Shown: positions 32,236 to 45,848 of the stretch, one piece after another
Layout of the letters: every line of letters begins with the position of its first letter
Numbering within the stretch: position 1 is the first letter of the stretch
Translations under genes and position numbers: made by a program
NCBI GenBank assembly: GCA_021292105.1
Contig: CM037868.1
Coordinates: 37,130,494 to 37,194,493, forward strand
Reading direction: 5' to 3'
Source: Anadara kagoshimensis
Lineage: Eukaryota > Mollusca > Bivalvia > Arcoida > Arcidae
DNA: 64,000 nt
The notes under the pieces: generated by a model
What the model was told of the DNA's origin: nothing
The model's input: the letters and a program-made list of their open reading frames with translations, nothing else
Database searches by the model: none

Positions 32236-32821
32236 CATTTACTATGTTGCTTATAAATAAAGTAACAAGTCAGCAAGCAACAGTGCACAGTTTGTGCCCA
32301 CTTGTATGCTGAATATTTCTTGGAAAACTATATTGCCAAACACAACAAATATGTGTTCTATCAAAAACTCTAACCTGTTTGACTTGTAAGGTTATTTTTT
32401 TAATTTATGGTAATTTCAGTTTATTTGTGTTACAGTTCATAAGATGCAAGGCAATATAACAAGAATTTGTACACAACACGAGTTGTATAGGAGTACCAAA
32501 CAATGATAATAACAATTATGAATAATAATAATTAGAGGCCCATATCGGGGCATCTTTATTTTGTCTTTCGTCCTTAACTACAAAATATTCAGTTTTATAT
32601 ATGATTATTCTATTGACTAGATTGATACACTTGTCATAAATATGTTATAAAAGCTTCTGTTGCATTTAAATTATCAGTGCTCTAGGATTCCCATTTCCCG
32701 CCTCCCCTAACAAGTACATTTTGGTCACGGGAAAATGATAAACTTAGACTTTCTTCTCCGTGGAAAATGAAATTAATTCATGAATATGATCCATGATCAA
32801 ATATAGATTAAATTTTATTTT

Positions 32822-33535
32822 CCACTGGTAAAAGTTCCCGCCGAGATATGGGGAAAGTCAAATTGTTCTGTGGAAAAGTTAATGTTCCCGCCGAGACATG
32901 GGGAAAGTCAAATTGTTCTGTGGAACAGTTGATGTTCCCGCCGAGATATGGGGAAAGTCAAATTGTTCTGTGGAAAAGTTAATGTTCCTGTCGAGATTTG
33001 GGGAAAGTCAAATTGTTCTGTGGAAAAGTTAATGTTCCCGCCGAGATATGGGGAAAGTCAAATTGTTCTGTGGAAAAGTTAATGTTCCCGCCGAGATATG
33101 GGGAAAGTCAAATTGTTCTGTGGAAAAGTTAATGTTCCCGCCGAGATATGGGGAAAGTCAAATTGTTCTGTGGAAAAGTTAAAGTTCCCGCCGAGATATG
33201 GGGAAAGTCAAATTGTTCTGTGGAAAATGTAATGTTCCCGCTGAGATAAGGGGAAAGTCAAATTGTTCTGTGGAAAAGTTAATGTTCCCTGCCGAGATAT
33301 GGGGAAAGTCAAATTGTTCTGTGGAAAAATAAAAGTTCCCGCCGAGATATGGGGAAAGTCAAATTGTTCTGTGGAAAAGTATGTTCCCTGCCGAGTTATG
33401 GGGAAAGTCAAATTGTTCTGTGGAAAAGTTAATGTTCCCGCCGAGATATGGGGAAAGTCAAATTGTTCTGTGGAAAAGTTAATGTTCACGCCGAGATATG
33501 GGGAAAGTCAAATTGTTCTGTGGAAAAGTTGATTT
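32822..33535. repeat. 50-bp minisatellite, ~14 units (duplicate)
   Basis: Copy of 17137-17955 with different unit order; AAAAGTTAATGTTCCCGCC units dominate here, whereas AACAGT variants are frequent in copy 1. Confidence 0.95.
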
Positions 33536-34334
33536 TCAGTTGTTTCCCGTGAAAAGTTAGTGTCAAGAGAATAAATGGTTATTTGCATTTTATGGCTTAT
33601 CCATTGCTCTGAACAGATTAAATCTCTGGACCTTCCAAACACAATACAAAGAAAGCAGTTGTTTTAACATATAAGAAATAATATTATTCACTTCAATCCG
33701 AGACATTTCCTACAGCTAACTTCTGTTGTCTAGTTTTGATATCAAGGGAGGGACAAAAGTTTCTGCCCTCGACTCCACCACCAAAAATGTCCATAAGAAC
33801 AAGCCACCTTGAGGTGACAAAGTACTAGAATGGTATCATTTACTGCACTTATCACAAATATAAAATTTTTGTTCTTATAGTTTCTGTAACTAAGGAAAGA
33901 TAACTCTTACAAAATCATGGTTTAGTAAAACACCAAAGTAAATATTCTTTCTACATTTATTGAGGTGGTCAGTTCCGAGTAACAAGATAAAACCACAAAC
34001 CTCGGACAAGCAAAATCACATTTTCACATATAAATCCTCTTGTGTGCAAAATGTGCAGGTAAAACCTAGGTGATAAGAGGTATTGTAATGTGTTTATTTT
34101 AGACCACTTGACCACAAGGACCCTATCTTACAGAGATTTTCTAAATGTATAACTAAAATATACAGGCATAAACAATTTTATTGTAATTAAGTAATTTGTT
34201 TTGGCATCACCTTTACAAATACTAAAAAAATTGTCATTCATAGTAACAACATGCTTAAATAATTCCCTTCACATGTTTCAGTGGTCAGAATTCAGTTATG
34301 TTAACCCCAAATTTCTGTGAAACACTGACTCACT
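33536..34334. other. Spacer copied from 17956-18744
   Basis: No gene. Contains the GGTCAGTTCCGAGTAACAAG dispersed repeat at about 33967. Confidence 0.5.
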
Positions 34335-34640
34335 TTGAACCAGTAAAAACCACTGAACCAATGTGAACCAATGAAAATCACTGACCCACTGTGAACTAGT
34401 GAAAACCACTGAGCCATAATGAACCAGTGAAAACCACCAAGCCACTGTGAACCATTGAACTGTGAACTAGTGAAAACAAATGAGCTATTGTGAACTGATG
34501 AAAACCACTAAGCCACTTTGAACCAGTGAAAACCACTTAGCCACTGCGAACCAGTGAAAACCACCAAGCCACTGTGGACTAGTGAAAATCACTGAGCCAC
34601 TGTTAAACAATGAATCTGTGAACCACTGAGCAAATCTATT
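34335..34640. repeat. ~28-bp GAACCAGTGAAAACCACTGA repeats, ~10 units
   Basis: Longer version of the array at 18745-18922. It marks the end of collinearity between the two segments. Confidence 0.9.
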
Positions 34641-34726
34641 GTAAATAATAGTGAATATTTCTATTTTTCACTCAATTAAAATAATAATTTAAAAGTATAT
34701 TTTACAAGCATCTATCAACACATGTA

Positions 34727-34795
34727 CCACACACACACACACACACACACACACCACACACACACACACACACAAATGTACACACGTACACACAC
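34727..34795. repeat. (CA)n microsatellite
   Basis: Two CA runs interrupted by CCA, followed by AATGTACACACGTACACAC. Confidence 0.95.
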
Positions 34796-34799
34796 ACTG

Positions 34800-35390
34800 G
34801 CAGCAATCTTTTGGAAATTAAACCTTAAACTTTCCAATAAATTATCATAAAAATGTTTTTTCTCTATCAGTAACAACAATAACAGATATATATATATATT
34901 ATCTACAATTACATATTGCTTTGTATTGTTTATCTACAATATCTCAATATATATACATCTTTATTTTACATGTATACAACTAAATATTCTAAATTTTAAA
35001 TCTAATACCTGATGAATATGTAACCTTTAACCTCTGTTACCATGGTTACCAGGATACCATTATAGAAATTATCAGAATATGTACCCCTATACTGATCACA
35101 CTGCAGGTCAGTTTACAGCTATTTTTACTGATTGAACTGATGATAGGTGGTAGTTATAGACATATAATTGTCAAAGCTATCCAGAACATTATAATTGGTT
35201 TGTTTGGAATAGTCATGGCAGCTATACATACAATTTCTCAACAGTTCAATACTTATATTTATATTTGAATTAACATATATTGATCATAAATCATAAATCA
35301 GATAATCATGTTTTAAATTACTATTTCCTGCTTTATACAACACCACCATTCAACATGATTAGGTCAACCTCACTGGATGTAAAAGCCATG
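34800..35390. other. Spacer between lectin cluster and LysM gene
   Basis: AT-rich unique sequence. No coding, RNA or mobile element is seen. Confidence 0.5.
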
Positions 35391-35394
35391 TGGT

Positions 35395-36990
35395 ACAACA
35401 TTATTACATTGCTGTGAATTCATGTGGCATGATCAACAAGGTTGTTGTACAACATTATTATGTTGTTATAAGTTTGTGTAACATAATCAGCCATGTTGTT
35501 TGACAATGTTAATACATTAAGTCATGCCACAAGATGTAATGTTCACCTATGATGGACAACATTATTACATTGCTGTGAGTTGCTGTGGCATAATCAGCCA
35601 TGTTGTTGGACAACATTATAACTTTGCTGTGTGTTGCTGTGGCATAATCAGCCATGTTGTAAGACAACATTATAACTTTGCTGTGTGTTGCTGTGGCATG
35701 ATCAGCCATGTTGTTGGACAACATTATAACTTTGCTGTGTGTTGCTGTGGCATGATCAGTCTGTTGTTGGACAATGTTATTACGTTGTTGTGGTATGATC
35801 AGCCATGTTATTGGACAACAATATAATGTTGCTGTGGCATGATCAGCCATGTTGTTGGATAACATTATAACTTTGCTGTGTGTTGCTGTGGCATGATCAG
35901 CCATGTTGTTAGACAACAATATGATGTTACTGTGGCATGATCAGCCATGCTGTTGGACAACGTTATTACGTTGTTGTGGTATGATCAGCCATGTTATTGG
36001 ACAACAATATAATGTTACTGTGGCATGATCAGCCATGTTGTTGGACAAAAATTATAACTTTGCTGTGTGTTGCAGTGGCATGATCAGCCATGATGTTGGA
36101 CAACGTTATTACGTTGTTGTGGTATGATCACCCATGTTGTTGGACAACAATATAATGTTACTGTGGCATGATCAGACATGTTGTTGAACAACGTTATTAC
36201 GTTGTTGTGTGGCATGATCAGCCATGTTGTTGGACATCAATATAATGTTAATGTGGCATGATCAGACATGTTGTTGGACAACGTTATTACGTTGTTGTGG
36301 TATGATCAGCCATGTTATTGGACAACAATATAATGTTACTGTGGCATGATCAGACATGTTGTTGGACAAAAATTATAACTTTGCTGTGTGTTGCTGTGGC
36401 ATGATCAGCCATGATGTTGGACAACGTTATTACGTTGTTGTGGTATGATCAGCCATATTGCTGGACAAAAATTATAACTTTGCTGTGTGTTGCTGTGGCA
36501 TGATCAGCCATGTTGTTGGACAACGTTATTACGTTGTTGTGGTATGATCACCCATGTTGTTGGACATCAATATAATGTTAATGTGGCATGATCAGCTATG
36601 TTGTTGGACAACATTATTACGATGTGGTATGATCAGCCATGTTGTTGGACAACAATATAATGTTACTGTGGCATGATCAGCCATGTTGTTGGACAACAAT
36701 ATAATGTTACTGTGGCATGATCAGCCGTATTGTTGGACAACATTATTACGTTGTTTTGGTATGATCACCCATGTTGTTGGACATCAATATAATGTTAATG
36801 TGGCATGATCAGCTATGTTGTTGGACAACATTATTACGATGTGGTATGATCAGCCATGTTGTTGGACAACAATATAATGTTACTGTGGCATGATCAGCCA
36901 TGTTGTTGGACAACAATATAATGTTACTGTGGCATGATCAGCCATGTTATTGGACAACATTATTACGTTGCTGTGAGTTGCTGTGGCACC
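35395..36990. repeat. Complex 44/54-bp minisatellite, ~33 units
   Basis: Units share ATGATCAGCCATGTTGTTGG then ACAACA. The next block is ATATAATGTTACTGTGGC (44-bp type), TTATTACGTTGTTGTGGT, or TTATAACTTTGCTGTGTGTT with an added GCTGTGGC (54-bp type). Types alternate in short higher-order groups from 35940 on. Open frames inside follow from the repeat. Confidence 0.95.
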
Positions 36991-36999
36991 ATTTATTGT

Positions 37000-37290
37000 T
37001 TACATCATATATTTGTCGGTCATACTGCATGGTAATTATTGTCTCGATACTTGTATTACAATAAAAATTGAGAACTGTCATAAGGAGTAAAATGCATAGG
37101 ACCTTAAATAAAATAAAGGGTAAATCAATAAGTTACCTCAACTATGTTGGGGGTGACTTAAATACAGTGTGATAACAGCCATGCCATATACTGGTGTAAA
37201 TATAAACAAACTGTGATAACAGCCATGCCGTAAGCTGGTGAAGACCATTGTAAAACTTGATATAACATGTCAAAATCATTATGTATTATA
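37000..37290. other. Non-coding spacer
   Basis: No gene. GTGATAACAGCCATGCC occurs twice (about 37168 and 37210). Confidence 0.45.
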
Positions 37291-37455
37291 GTCAGGTTTC
37301 CGTACCTGGTAGCCAAAATTGTCATTGACTACTTATTTCTGAAAAAATTCTATCAAAAGTGAGCTAATTTATGAAATAATGGTTTAAAAAGGACTGTAGT
37401 TTCACAAATTTTGGAACTTTGGCCACTTATAATTTTTACTTGTGGAAATCTAATA
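37291..37455. mobile_element. ~165-bp MITE, copy 1
   Basis: Starts AGGTTTCCGTACCTGGTAGC and ends ACTTGTGGAAATCT, with inverted termini (GGTTTCC against GGAAAT). The inside matches the element at 41251-41432: AGCCAAAAT, GGCTACTT-like, TTTCACAAATTTTGGAA. No coding. Superfamily not assigned. Confidence 0.6.
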
Positions 37456-37854
37456 TCTACTGATGCAGATGTAAACACCAAAAAACAAAAACCTATACAA
37501 CTCACGTCATCCGGCAAGAAATCAAAATATACTTGTATACTTAGTAATGTATAGGTACATGTACAGGCAAACAATAATGACCTGTCTGCTTGACCTTTTA
37601 TTGGAAATATCCATAGGTAGTGTCAGGATTCACAGCTGTGTTCATAATACACCTGTGTTCGTTATACACCTGTACATACAAATTCTGATCTATAATTCAT
37701 ATTTAAATCTAAGGTCAAGCAGACAGGTCAATATTGTTTGCCTAAACTAGAGATAATCCCAACATCTGATATATACAACTCTATCACAGTTAAATTACAT
37801 CTAGAACCTAATTGACTGATTTATATCTTTGTCCAATATCAGAATTCTCATCAC

Positions 37855-38035
37855 AATTGATACAGTTCTTCTGATTGGTTAATCACACTTTCAAGTTTTA
37901 TGATGAGCCAATCAAACAGTTTTTCTGATTGGATCATGATGAATAAAAAAGTTTTAATGATTGGCCAATCATAATTACAACAGTTCTTCTGATTGGCTCA
38001 TCATAATTGAAACAGTTCCTCATTGGCTCGTTCAG
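37855..38035 (-). repeat. ~30-bp repeats that include the LYSMD1-like stop codon
   Basis: On the - strand, GAGCCAATGAGGAACTGTTT followed by CAATTATGAT contains the last codons and stop of the gene. Downstream in the 3' UTR come GAGCCAATCAGAAGAACTGT, TGGCCAATCATTAAAACTTT and GATCCAATCAGAAAAACTGT in tandem. The unit therefore spans coding and non-coding sequence. Confidence 0.8.
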
Positions 38036-38383
38036 ATTTTTCTATGGAGGTCATTACTTGTTTAGACGTACTACGAGATTTTATCATTAACACCGGTGAA
38101 GATTCAGCGTCACTTATATGTGGATAATCCTGAGAACGGCGATGTGATGACTTTGTTAAATCTGATCGACCAATAGATTTTGAATCATATGAATGTTTCC
38201 TTGGTAACACAGTTAAAGGATTTTCATCTTCAGATCTTAGAAACCTGAAAATATAAAATAAAAATTGTATGAAAGATACAGTTCTGTGCAACAGAGATTT
38301 TACTGTGCATATTTTACATACAAGTGGTATTTACATAGAGAATGACAAATAAACATGTACATCGGGAGTGGTAGACTAGACAA

Positions 38384-38474
<91 letters not shown>

Positions 38475-41078
38475 AATTGATAATTGAATGGGATTTTACT
38501 TCCAAGTCAAGAATATTTCATTTATATCGAGACATCACTTAGTGAAGTGACGAAATTTTGACCTTTGAAGTGCATTCAGGGCAATGTACAGGAAGGGTTC
38601 TTTAATGTGCCGTGACAAGTTTTTAAGGTCTTCCAAAAAACCATGTGATTTTTATTTCTAAATGTGGAGTGTTTGGTGAAAGAACAGTCACTATCTATTT
38701 TAAGTCTTGGTCAGACCTGGCCACATACCAACGTAGTGGTCGAAAAGAGAGAGAGAGGGGGTACAAGAATTAGGTTGAGTGATAAATACTTACTAGACTT
38801 TACATTTATTTTTTAGATAAAATCCTGGTGCTAAAACTATTTTGAATAATGACCATAGTTTTCTTACTATTTACAATGATATTATAAATAACAAACTGTA
38901 ATACATATATACATGTTTATCAGAGAGAGTGAACGGGGGTAGAGAGAGAGGGGTAGAGAGAGAGGGGGGTAGTCACACAGAGTGAACGGGGGTAGAGAGG
39001 AGGGGGTAGCCAGAGAGAGGGAGAGGGGGTAGAGAGAGAGGGGGTAGCCAGAGAGAGTGAACGGGGGTAGATGGGTAGCCACATGGAGTGAACGGGGGGT
39101 AGAGAGAAGGGGGGTAGTCACACAGAGAGTGAACTGGAGTAGAGAGAGAGGGGGTAGTCACAAAGAGAGTGAATGGGGGTAGAGAGAGAGGGGGTAGTCA
39201 CACAGAGAGCAAGAGGGTGTAGAGAGAGAGGGGGTAGTCAGAGAGAGTGAACGGGGGTAGAGAGAGAGAGGGGGTAGTCACACAGAGAGCGAGAGGGTGT
39301 AGAGAGAAAGGGGGTAGAGATAGAGGGGTAGTCACACAGAGAGCAAGAGGGTGTAGAGAGAGAGGAGGTAGTCACACAGAGAGCAAGAGGGTGTAGAGAG
39401 AGGAGGTAGTCACACAGAGAGCAAGAGGGTGTGGAGAGAGAGGGGATAGCCAGAGAGAGTGAACGGGGGTAGAGAGAGAGGGGGTAGTCACACAGAGAAC
39501 AAGAGGGTGTAGAGAGAGAGGGGGTAGAGATAGAGGGGGTAGTCACACAGAGAGCAAGAGGGTGTAGAGAGAGAGGAGGTAGTCACACAGAGAGCAAGAG
39601 GGTGTGAAGAGAGAGGGGATAGCCAGAGAGTGAATGGGGTAGAGAGGAGAGGGGGTAGTCACACAGAGAACAAGAGGGTGTAGAGAGAGAGGGGTAGAGA
39701 TAGAGGGGGTAGTCACACAGAGAGCAAGAGGGTGTAGAGAGAGAGGAGGTAGTCACACAGAGAGCAAGAGGGGTGGGAGAGAGGGGGGTAGCCAGAGAGA
39801 GTGAACGGGGTAGTCACACAGAGAACAAGAGGGTGTAGAGAGAGAGGGGATAGCCAGAGAGAGTGAACGGGGGTAGAGAGAGAGGGGGTAGTCACACAGA
39901 GAACAAGAGGGTGTAGAGAGAGAGGGGGTAGTCACACAGAGAACAGAGGGTGTAGAGAGAGAGGAGGTAGCCACACACGAGAACAAGAGGGTGTAGAGAG
40001 AGAGGAGGTAGCCACACAGAGAACAAGAGGGTGTAGAGAGAGAGGAGGTAGCCACACACGAGAACAAGAGGGTGTAGAGAGAGAGGAGGTAGCCACACAC
40101 GAAAACAAGAGGGTGTAGAGAGAGAGGGGTAGTCACACAGAGAACAAGAGGGTGTAGAGAGAGAGGAGGTAGCCACACACGAGAACAAGAGGGTGTAGAG
40201 AGAGAGGGGGTAGTCACACAGAGAACAAGAGGGTGTAGAGAGAGAGAGGGGGTAGTCACACATGAGAACAAGAGGGTGTAGAGAGAGAGGGGGTAGTCAC
40301 ACAGAGAACAAGAGGGGTAGAGAGAGAGGGGGTAGCCACACACGAGAACAAGAGGGTGTAGAGAGAGAGGGGTAGTCACACAGAGAACAAGAGGGTGTAG
40401 AGAGAGAGGGGGTAGCCACACACGAGAACAAGAGGGTGTAGAGAGAGAGGGGGTAGTCACACATGAGAACAAGAGGGTGTAGAGAGAGAGGGGTAGTCAC
40501 ACAGAGAACAAGAGGGGGTAGAGAGAGAGGAGGTAGCCACACACGAGAACAAGAGGGTGTAGAGAGAGAGGGGGTAGTCACACATGAGAACAAGAGGGTG
40601 TAGAGAGAGAGGGGGTAGTCACACAGAGAACAAGAGGGGGTAGAGAGAGAGGAGGTAGCCACACACGAGAACAAGAGGGTGTAGAGAGAGAGGGGGTAGT
40701 CACACAGAGAGCAAGAGGGTGTAGAGAGAGAGGAGGTAGCCACACATGAGAACAAGAGGGTGTAGAGAGAGAGGAGGTAGCCACACAGAGAGCAAGAGGG
40801 TGTAGAGAGAGGGGGTAGCCAGAGAGAGAGAGTGAGAGGCTGAAGAAACAGAGAGCAAGAGAGATCAATTGATTAAATAGGGTTTTATGTCCCAGTCAAG
40901 AATATTTCACTTATGTAATGAGACATCATCAGCTATAGGTGAAGTTCTGGCAGAAATATTTACCTTTTTGCAGTGCACTCAGGGCAAAGTGTGGGAAGGG
41001 TTCTTTAGCATGCAACACCTGCCATGACACAGAGCATCAGTTTTTAAGATCTCTTCTTAAGGACCAAAGAGCAAGAGC

Positions 41079-41133
<55 letters not shown>

Positions 41134-44100
41134 TGAATGTCAAAATTAGATGAAAAGACATATTTTCCTAATTTAAGAGAAAATAATATTCTGGTTATGC
41201 TAAGATTTAAAGCCATAATGCTTAACCTTTAACCTTATATTTTGACTTATTCTATGTTTCCATTCCTGGTAGCCAAAATCGCCACTGGCTACTTAATTTT
41301 GTGAAATTCTTTCAAAAAGTAACCTTTTTAAACAAATTTTTGAAAAGTTACCTTAAAAAGTACTATATTTTCACAGATTTTGGAAATTTGGCTACTAATA
41401 ATTTTAAAATTGTGGAAACATAGCTTACTATCATTTTAATATCAAATTGACCTGACTGAAGTTTTTTTAGCATTAAAGACAGTATGTGTATTGTAATATT
41501 AAAAATCATATTAAATGACATCTCAGAAAAATGATCACCTTCATTAATCTATTATTCCTGTGGTACACAATGAAGTTATTGAAGTCAAATAACCAAGTCA
41601 AATTTGTCAACCAGAACTAAAATTTTGAGGAATAAAATGTATGTAATTGTTGGAGTCTCTTAAGATTTATTTATACCATTCCAAACATGCTTCCATTTGA
41701 ATCCTTCAGAGGTGAAATAGAATTGTTTAAAAATCAAAAGAGTTAATGAGGTGAGTAATGGTGTTCAACGTCCCATTCAAGAATATTTTACTTGATATAT
41801 CGAGACGTCACCAGCTATAGGTGAAGGTGCAGAAACTTTGCTCGTGTATTGCTCTGATGGCATTATACAGCAGAGTTTTTTATCGTGCCATGCCTACTGT
41901 GACACGGGACTTCAATTATTTTAAGTTCCCATCTGAAAGAACCATGACTTTCATTTTGTATTGCCAAGTGCTTGGCGAAAGAACAGTCACCACCCACTTG
42001 GGTCAGATCTGGCAAGGGATCCACCCCCACAACCTCCAACTCTAACAACTGAGTTACCACAGTGGTTTAAAATCGAAAGAATCAACACAGTAGACATATT
42101 ATAAAATACCATATTTCTGGAAGTCAGATCGAGTCAGATAAATTTGATTTAGTTGATTGAACATTAAAGATTAGAAAAAAACAATTAACACAAGTGTTAA
42201 TTATGATTAATTTCCAACAAACTACTTCAACTTTTCATAAAGAAAAAAAAATTTAAAAGTTTCATCAATTAAAACAGAAACATAACAATATTTCCTTGTA
42301 GATAAAATACTCTTAACTTGATTTAAATAATAATAAACTCTGGTTATATAACATGCTTATCTCTAGGTTCATACAGGGACATTAACATACTGTAAACATA
42401 TCTATATTCATGGTGTATTAATTTTTGTTTATTACGCAGTTGTTTTGCGTGAAAATAAATAAAGAGCAATATATTGTTCTTATTGTGTTTTAGTGCATTT
42501 TTAAAAAACGCACAAATTAAACTATGTCGATATCTCTTATTTTTAAAAATAACCAAAGCATATACATAAACATGATAGATGTACAAGTGAAAAACTGATA
42601 GGGATTTCTATTTTGTCTATTTTTTGTTTGAGTGAATATTTCTGGTTATAACAGGTAATATTTATTACCATTTTGTAAAGCTTTGTCTGTGGAAAAACCC
42701 ATCATTATTTTCTCAAATAATTCTATGTCACTGACAAAACAATAAACAATAAGGAAACACATGAGCTCTGTAGAAGTCAACAGTTTCACAGAGGAACCAG
42801 TTATAATACAAAATGACAACAAATTTTACCACATTCCTGTATGAACCTAAAGACTACTAACACTGAATCTGGTTAACATGTTATAAATCATGAAATATTT
42901 ACAGGATTAACTAACAATAATTAAATCCTCATAAAGTTTATTACAATAACTTTGTAAGATGTTTTATCAGCACTACAAGAATGCATGATGTAGGAATGAG
43001 GATGTATTGCCTAGTTTGATGCAGCTTGTATTGAGATGTCACCAGCTATAAATCAGGTTGACCTCTATAAGACTCATTCTGACTTACAACTGTGACCTTG
43101 ACCTCTATAAGACAAGACTTCAATTGGCTATAACTGTGACCTTGAGTATTAAAAACATAACCATTTAACTGGCTACAACTGTGACCTTGACCTCTGTAAG
43201 ACAAGACTTTAATTGGCTATAACTGTGACCTTGAGTATTAAAAACATAACCATTTAACTGGCTACAACTGTGATGTGACATGTTGAGATAAAACTTAATC
43301 TAGGATTATCCTCATCTCAAAGTGACAAAGATTAATGACCTTTAACTTCTTTAAAGAAGATGTACTTGTACTTGTAAGCTTCAAAATGACTAGATCAGTA
43401 AAATGAGAAATAAATACTGAATTTCCTGAGTATTTCATAAATTAGAATTTCTCTCAGAGAATCAGTTGTATTTATATTGTTTGACTCTTGAAATCTTTAG
43501 AAAGTAAAAGCACATATGCAATCCCTGTGTATTTCATAAATAAGAATTTATTCTCATTTTACAAAAAATCCTTCATGTTTCTGATCAAGTAATTTTAAAG
43601 CTGACAGTTTAAGTCTTGTAGAATTTAAAGAATCAAACAATATGAACACAAATTATTCTCCCTGAAGTCAGAAGTCAAAGAGTCAAATACATACTGGTAG
43701 TATGAATCACCTAATGGAAGTCCTAGACTTAAAGTGCAAATAAAACAATCCTGTAAAATTTCATGATTTTTAAAAGCTGCATTTTATAGTACACATGCAC
43801 ATGTGTTAAAAGGAATACCTTAAACAACTTTATTAATATCATATATATAAATAATATTAAAGCCTCGCCAGGTGTTCTAACACTCTGTCTCTTTGTCTGA
43901 CTTTACATTCAACTCATAAGGTAAACCAATATAATGAGATCCTTCTGATGTAGTGTTAGTATCAGTGCTGCTGAAATGTTCAAAGGAATCAAAGTACTAT
44001 TAGTGCTGCAAGGATTCAAAATTCCCCAAAGTCCAAGGTCTTGGACCTTTAGATTTTACATTGGGACCCTTGATATTTAAACTAAAAATGTTCCATGCAC

Positions 44101-45788
44101 CTGCCGTTTTAAATTACAAGGCCCCAAATTTTCAGATTATTCTCTGATAATTGCACATGGATATCAGACTTTCAAAACTTAATGTGAGACCTGCCAAACA
44201 CAAAGGCAAAGAGTCCCGGACCTTCCATTATAATACATAGTTTTTTAATCCTGGCTGAAAGTGAAAGATTAAAATAAATCAAAGTACTGTTACCACTGAA
44301 TGACAGTTAAGCATCTTCAAGAACTAAAGTATAATGGTTTTTATTATTCTATTTCTAATTATATTACTGTAATAATCTTTAATATGGGTTCAGTAGTATA
44401 TTATTTATGGAGTAAAACCTGACAAAAACTACCTTACACTATAAGTATGCTGTAGGCATAATGGCAAAATGGTATCCATAATCTAGTTGTTTGATTTCAT
44501 GAGGGGATGGGAGATGCCCTTATTGCCATGATACTTTTACAGGACCTACTTACTTTGTAACAAGTCGTTCATTTGCATACATTTTATAAATGAGTGTCGT
44601 TGAGTAATATTGTTTTACACTCTAGTCAACATTCATTTCACTTATATCAAGGGGGTCAGTTCAGGAATGGTGGAGAAAACTGGAGTGTCCAGAAAACTGT
44701 TGACTGGCAATTAAGACAACTAACAATACATGTGGTTGTTAAATCAATGGTTGGTTTGTTATCTCAATATTATCTCTAGTCAAGATTGTTAAACTTTTAA
44801 TAATAAGTTTTATGGAGATGGTCTGTTGTAAAATGGTTAAGATAACCTGAAGAACATTATCATGCTCTGTCAACTACAGACAGTTATGCCATTACCAACA
44901 ATAATATGCACCCTGCAGCCAGATGAGCTACAAACACGACCTTATCATTCTCTCCTCTATAATTGTTGATTCTCTTACCTTGCATTTTTTTCCATTTTTT
45001 TTACATGTGATTTTAGTTGTGCAATAGAAGAATCATATTTATTTAAGAAGTCCATAGCACTATTGTCACTTTCACACTTATTTGTGTCTGTTGTTTTAGT
45101 TTCGTTTTCTATATGAACACTTCCATTTGACATCTGACTGTTGGAGCGCGGTCTATTTGAAGTATTATCAACAGTTATTATTTCTACATCGGAAGATAAA
45201 TTAGGTATGTCGTCAATGGCAACAGGAATTAATAAACTGTCTCTTAAAAATAAGCTATCATTTGTCCAGATCTTGTTTTCTCGTTTTAATTGCTCTACCT
45301 AAAAATATAAAAAAAGATTCAATTAATATATTCCTATGTGTTTAAAATTATAAAAAAAGTTATTACACCGGTAGTAACTCACTAACTGTTCCCCCATTTT
45401 CTTCAATACATCCTTTTAAAAATATTTTATTATTATTTATTATATTATTTCAATAAAACTCAAATCATGATAGACACTAGCCATTGTGGAGCAACAATCA
45501 ATACTTTAATTGACTCAACTAAATGCAGGAAAGTCTCGGACCCCTTTACCAAATAAGGTACATGTATGCCTGTTTAATTGGTAATTGAGTAATTTAATTA
45601 CCATTCCTATACCTTTACTAATACTGCAACAATATGGCAATAACTTTATTGCAATATAATAATATATTATACATTGCAGTGATCATATCACATTTACATA
45701 TTGTAAAATTCTCTTCTAACAAATATTTCTAGCATTACCATTTATACTAGTATGTCATCTAACCAAAGAATTTCATAAATCATGGCAA

Positions 45789-45848
<60 letters not shown>

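Larger units (their letters stand above)
19704..34640. repeat. Segmental duplication, copy 2
   Basis: Collinear with 2938-18922. It starts at GATAATCAGATTTTTATTC, matching the bases right after the lectin A stop codon. It lacks the foldback, pogo-like and ribozyme insertions of copy 1, but has an extra RT fragment at 27661-28214 and three units of a ~32-bp repeat at 28799-28890 where copy 1 has one. Confidence 0.95.

Noticed and set aside
39753..40868. Leu/Ser/Pro-rich long frames on the - strand
   Set aside because: They follow from the ~40-bp GA-rich array; frames shift at every irregular unit.
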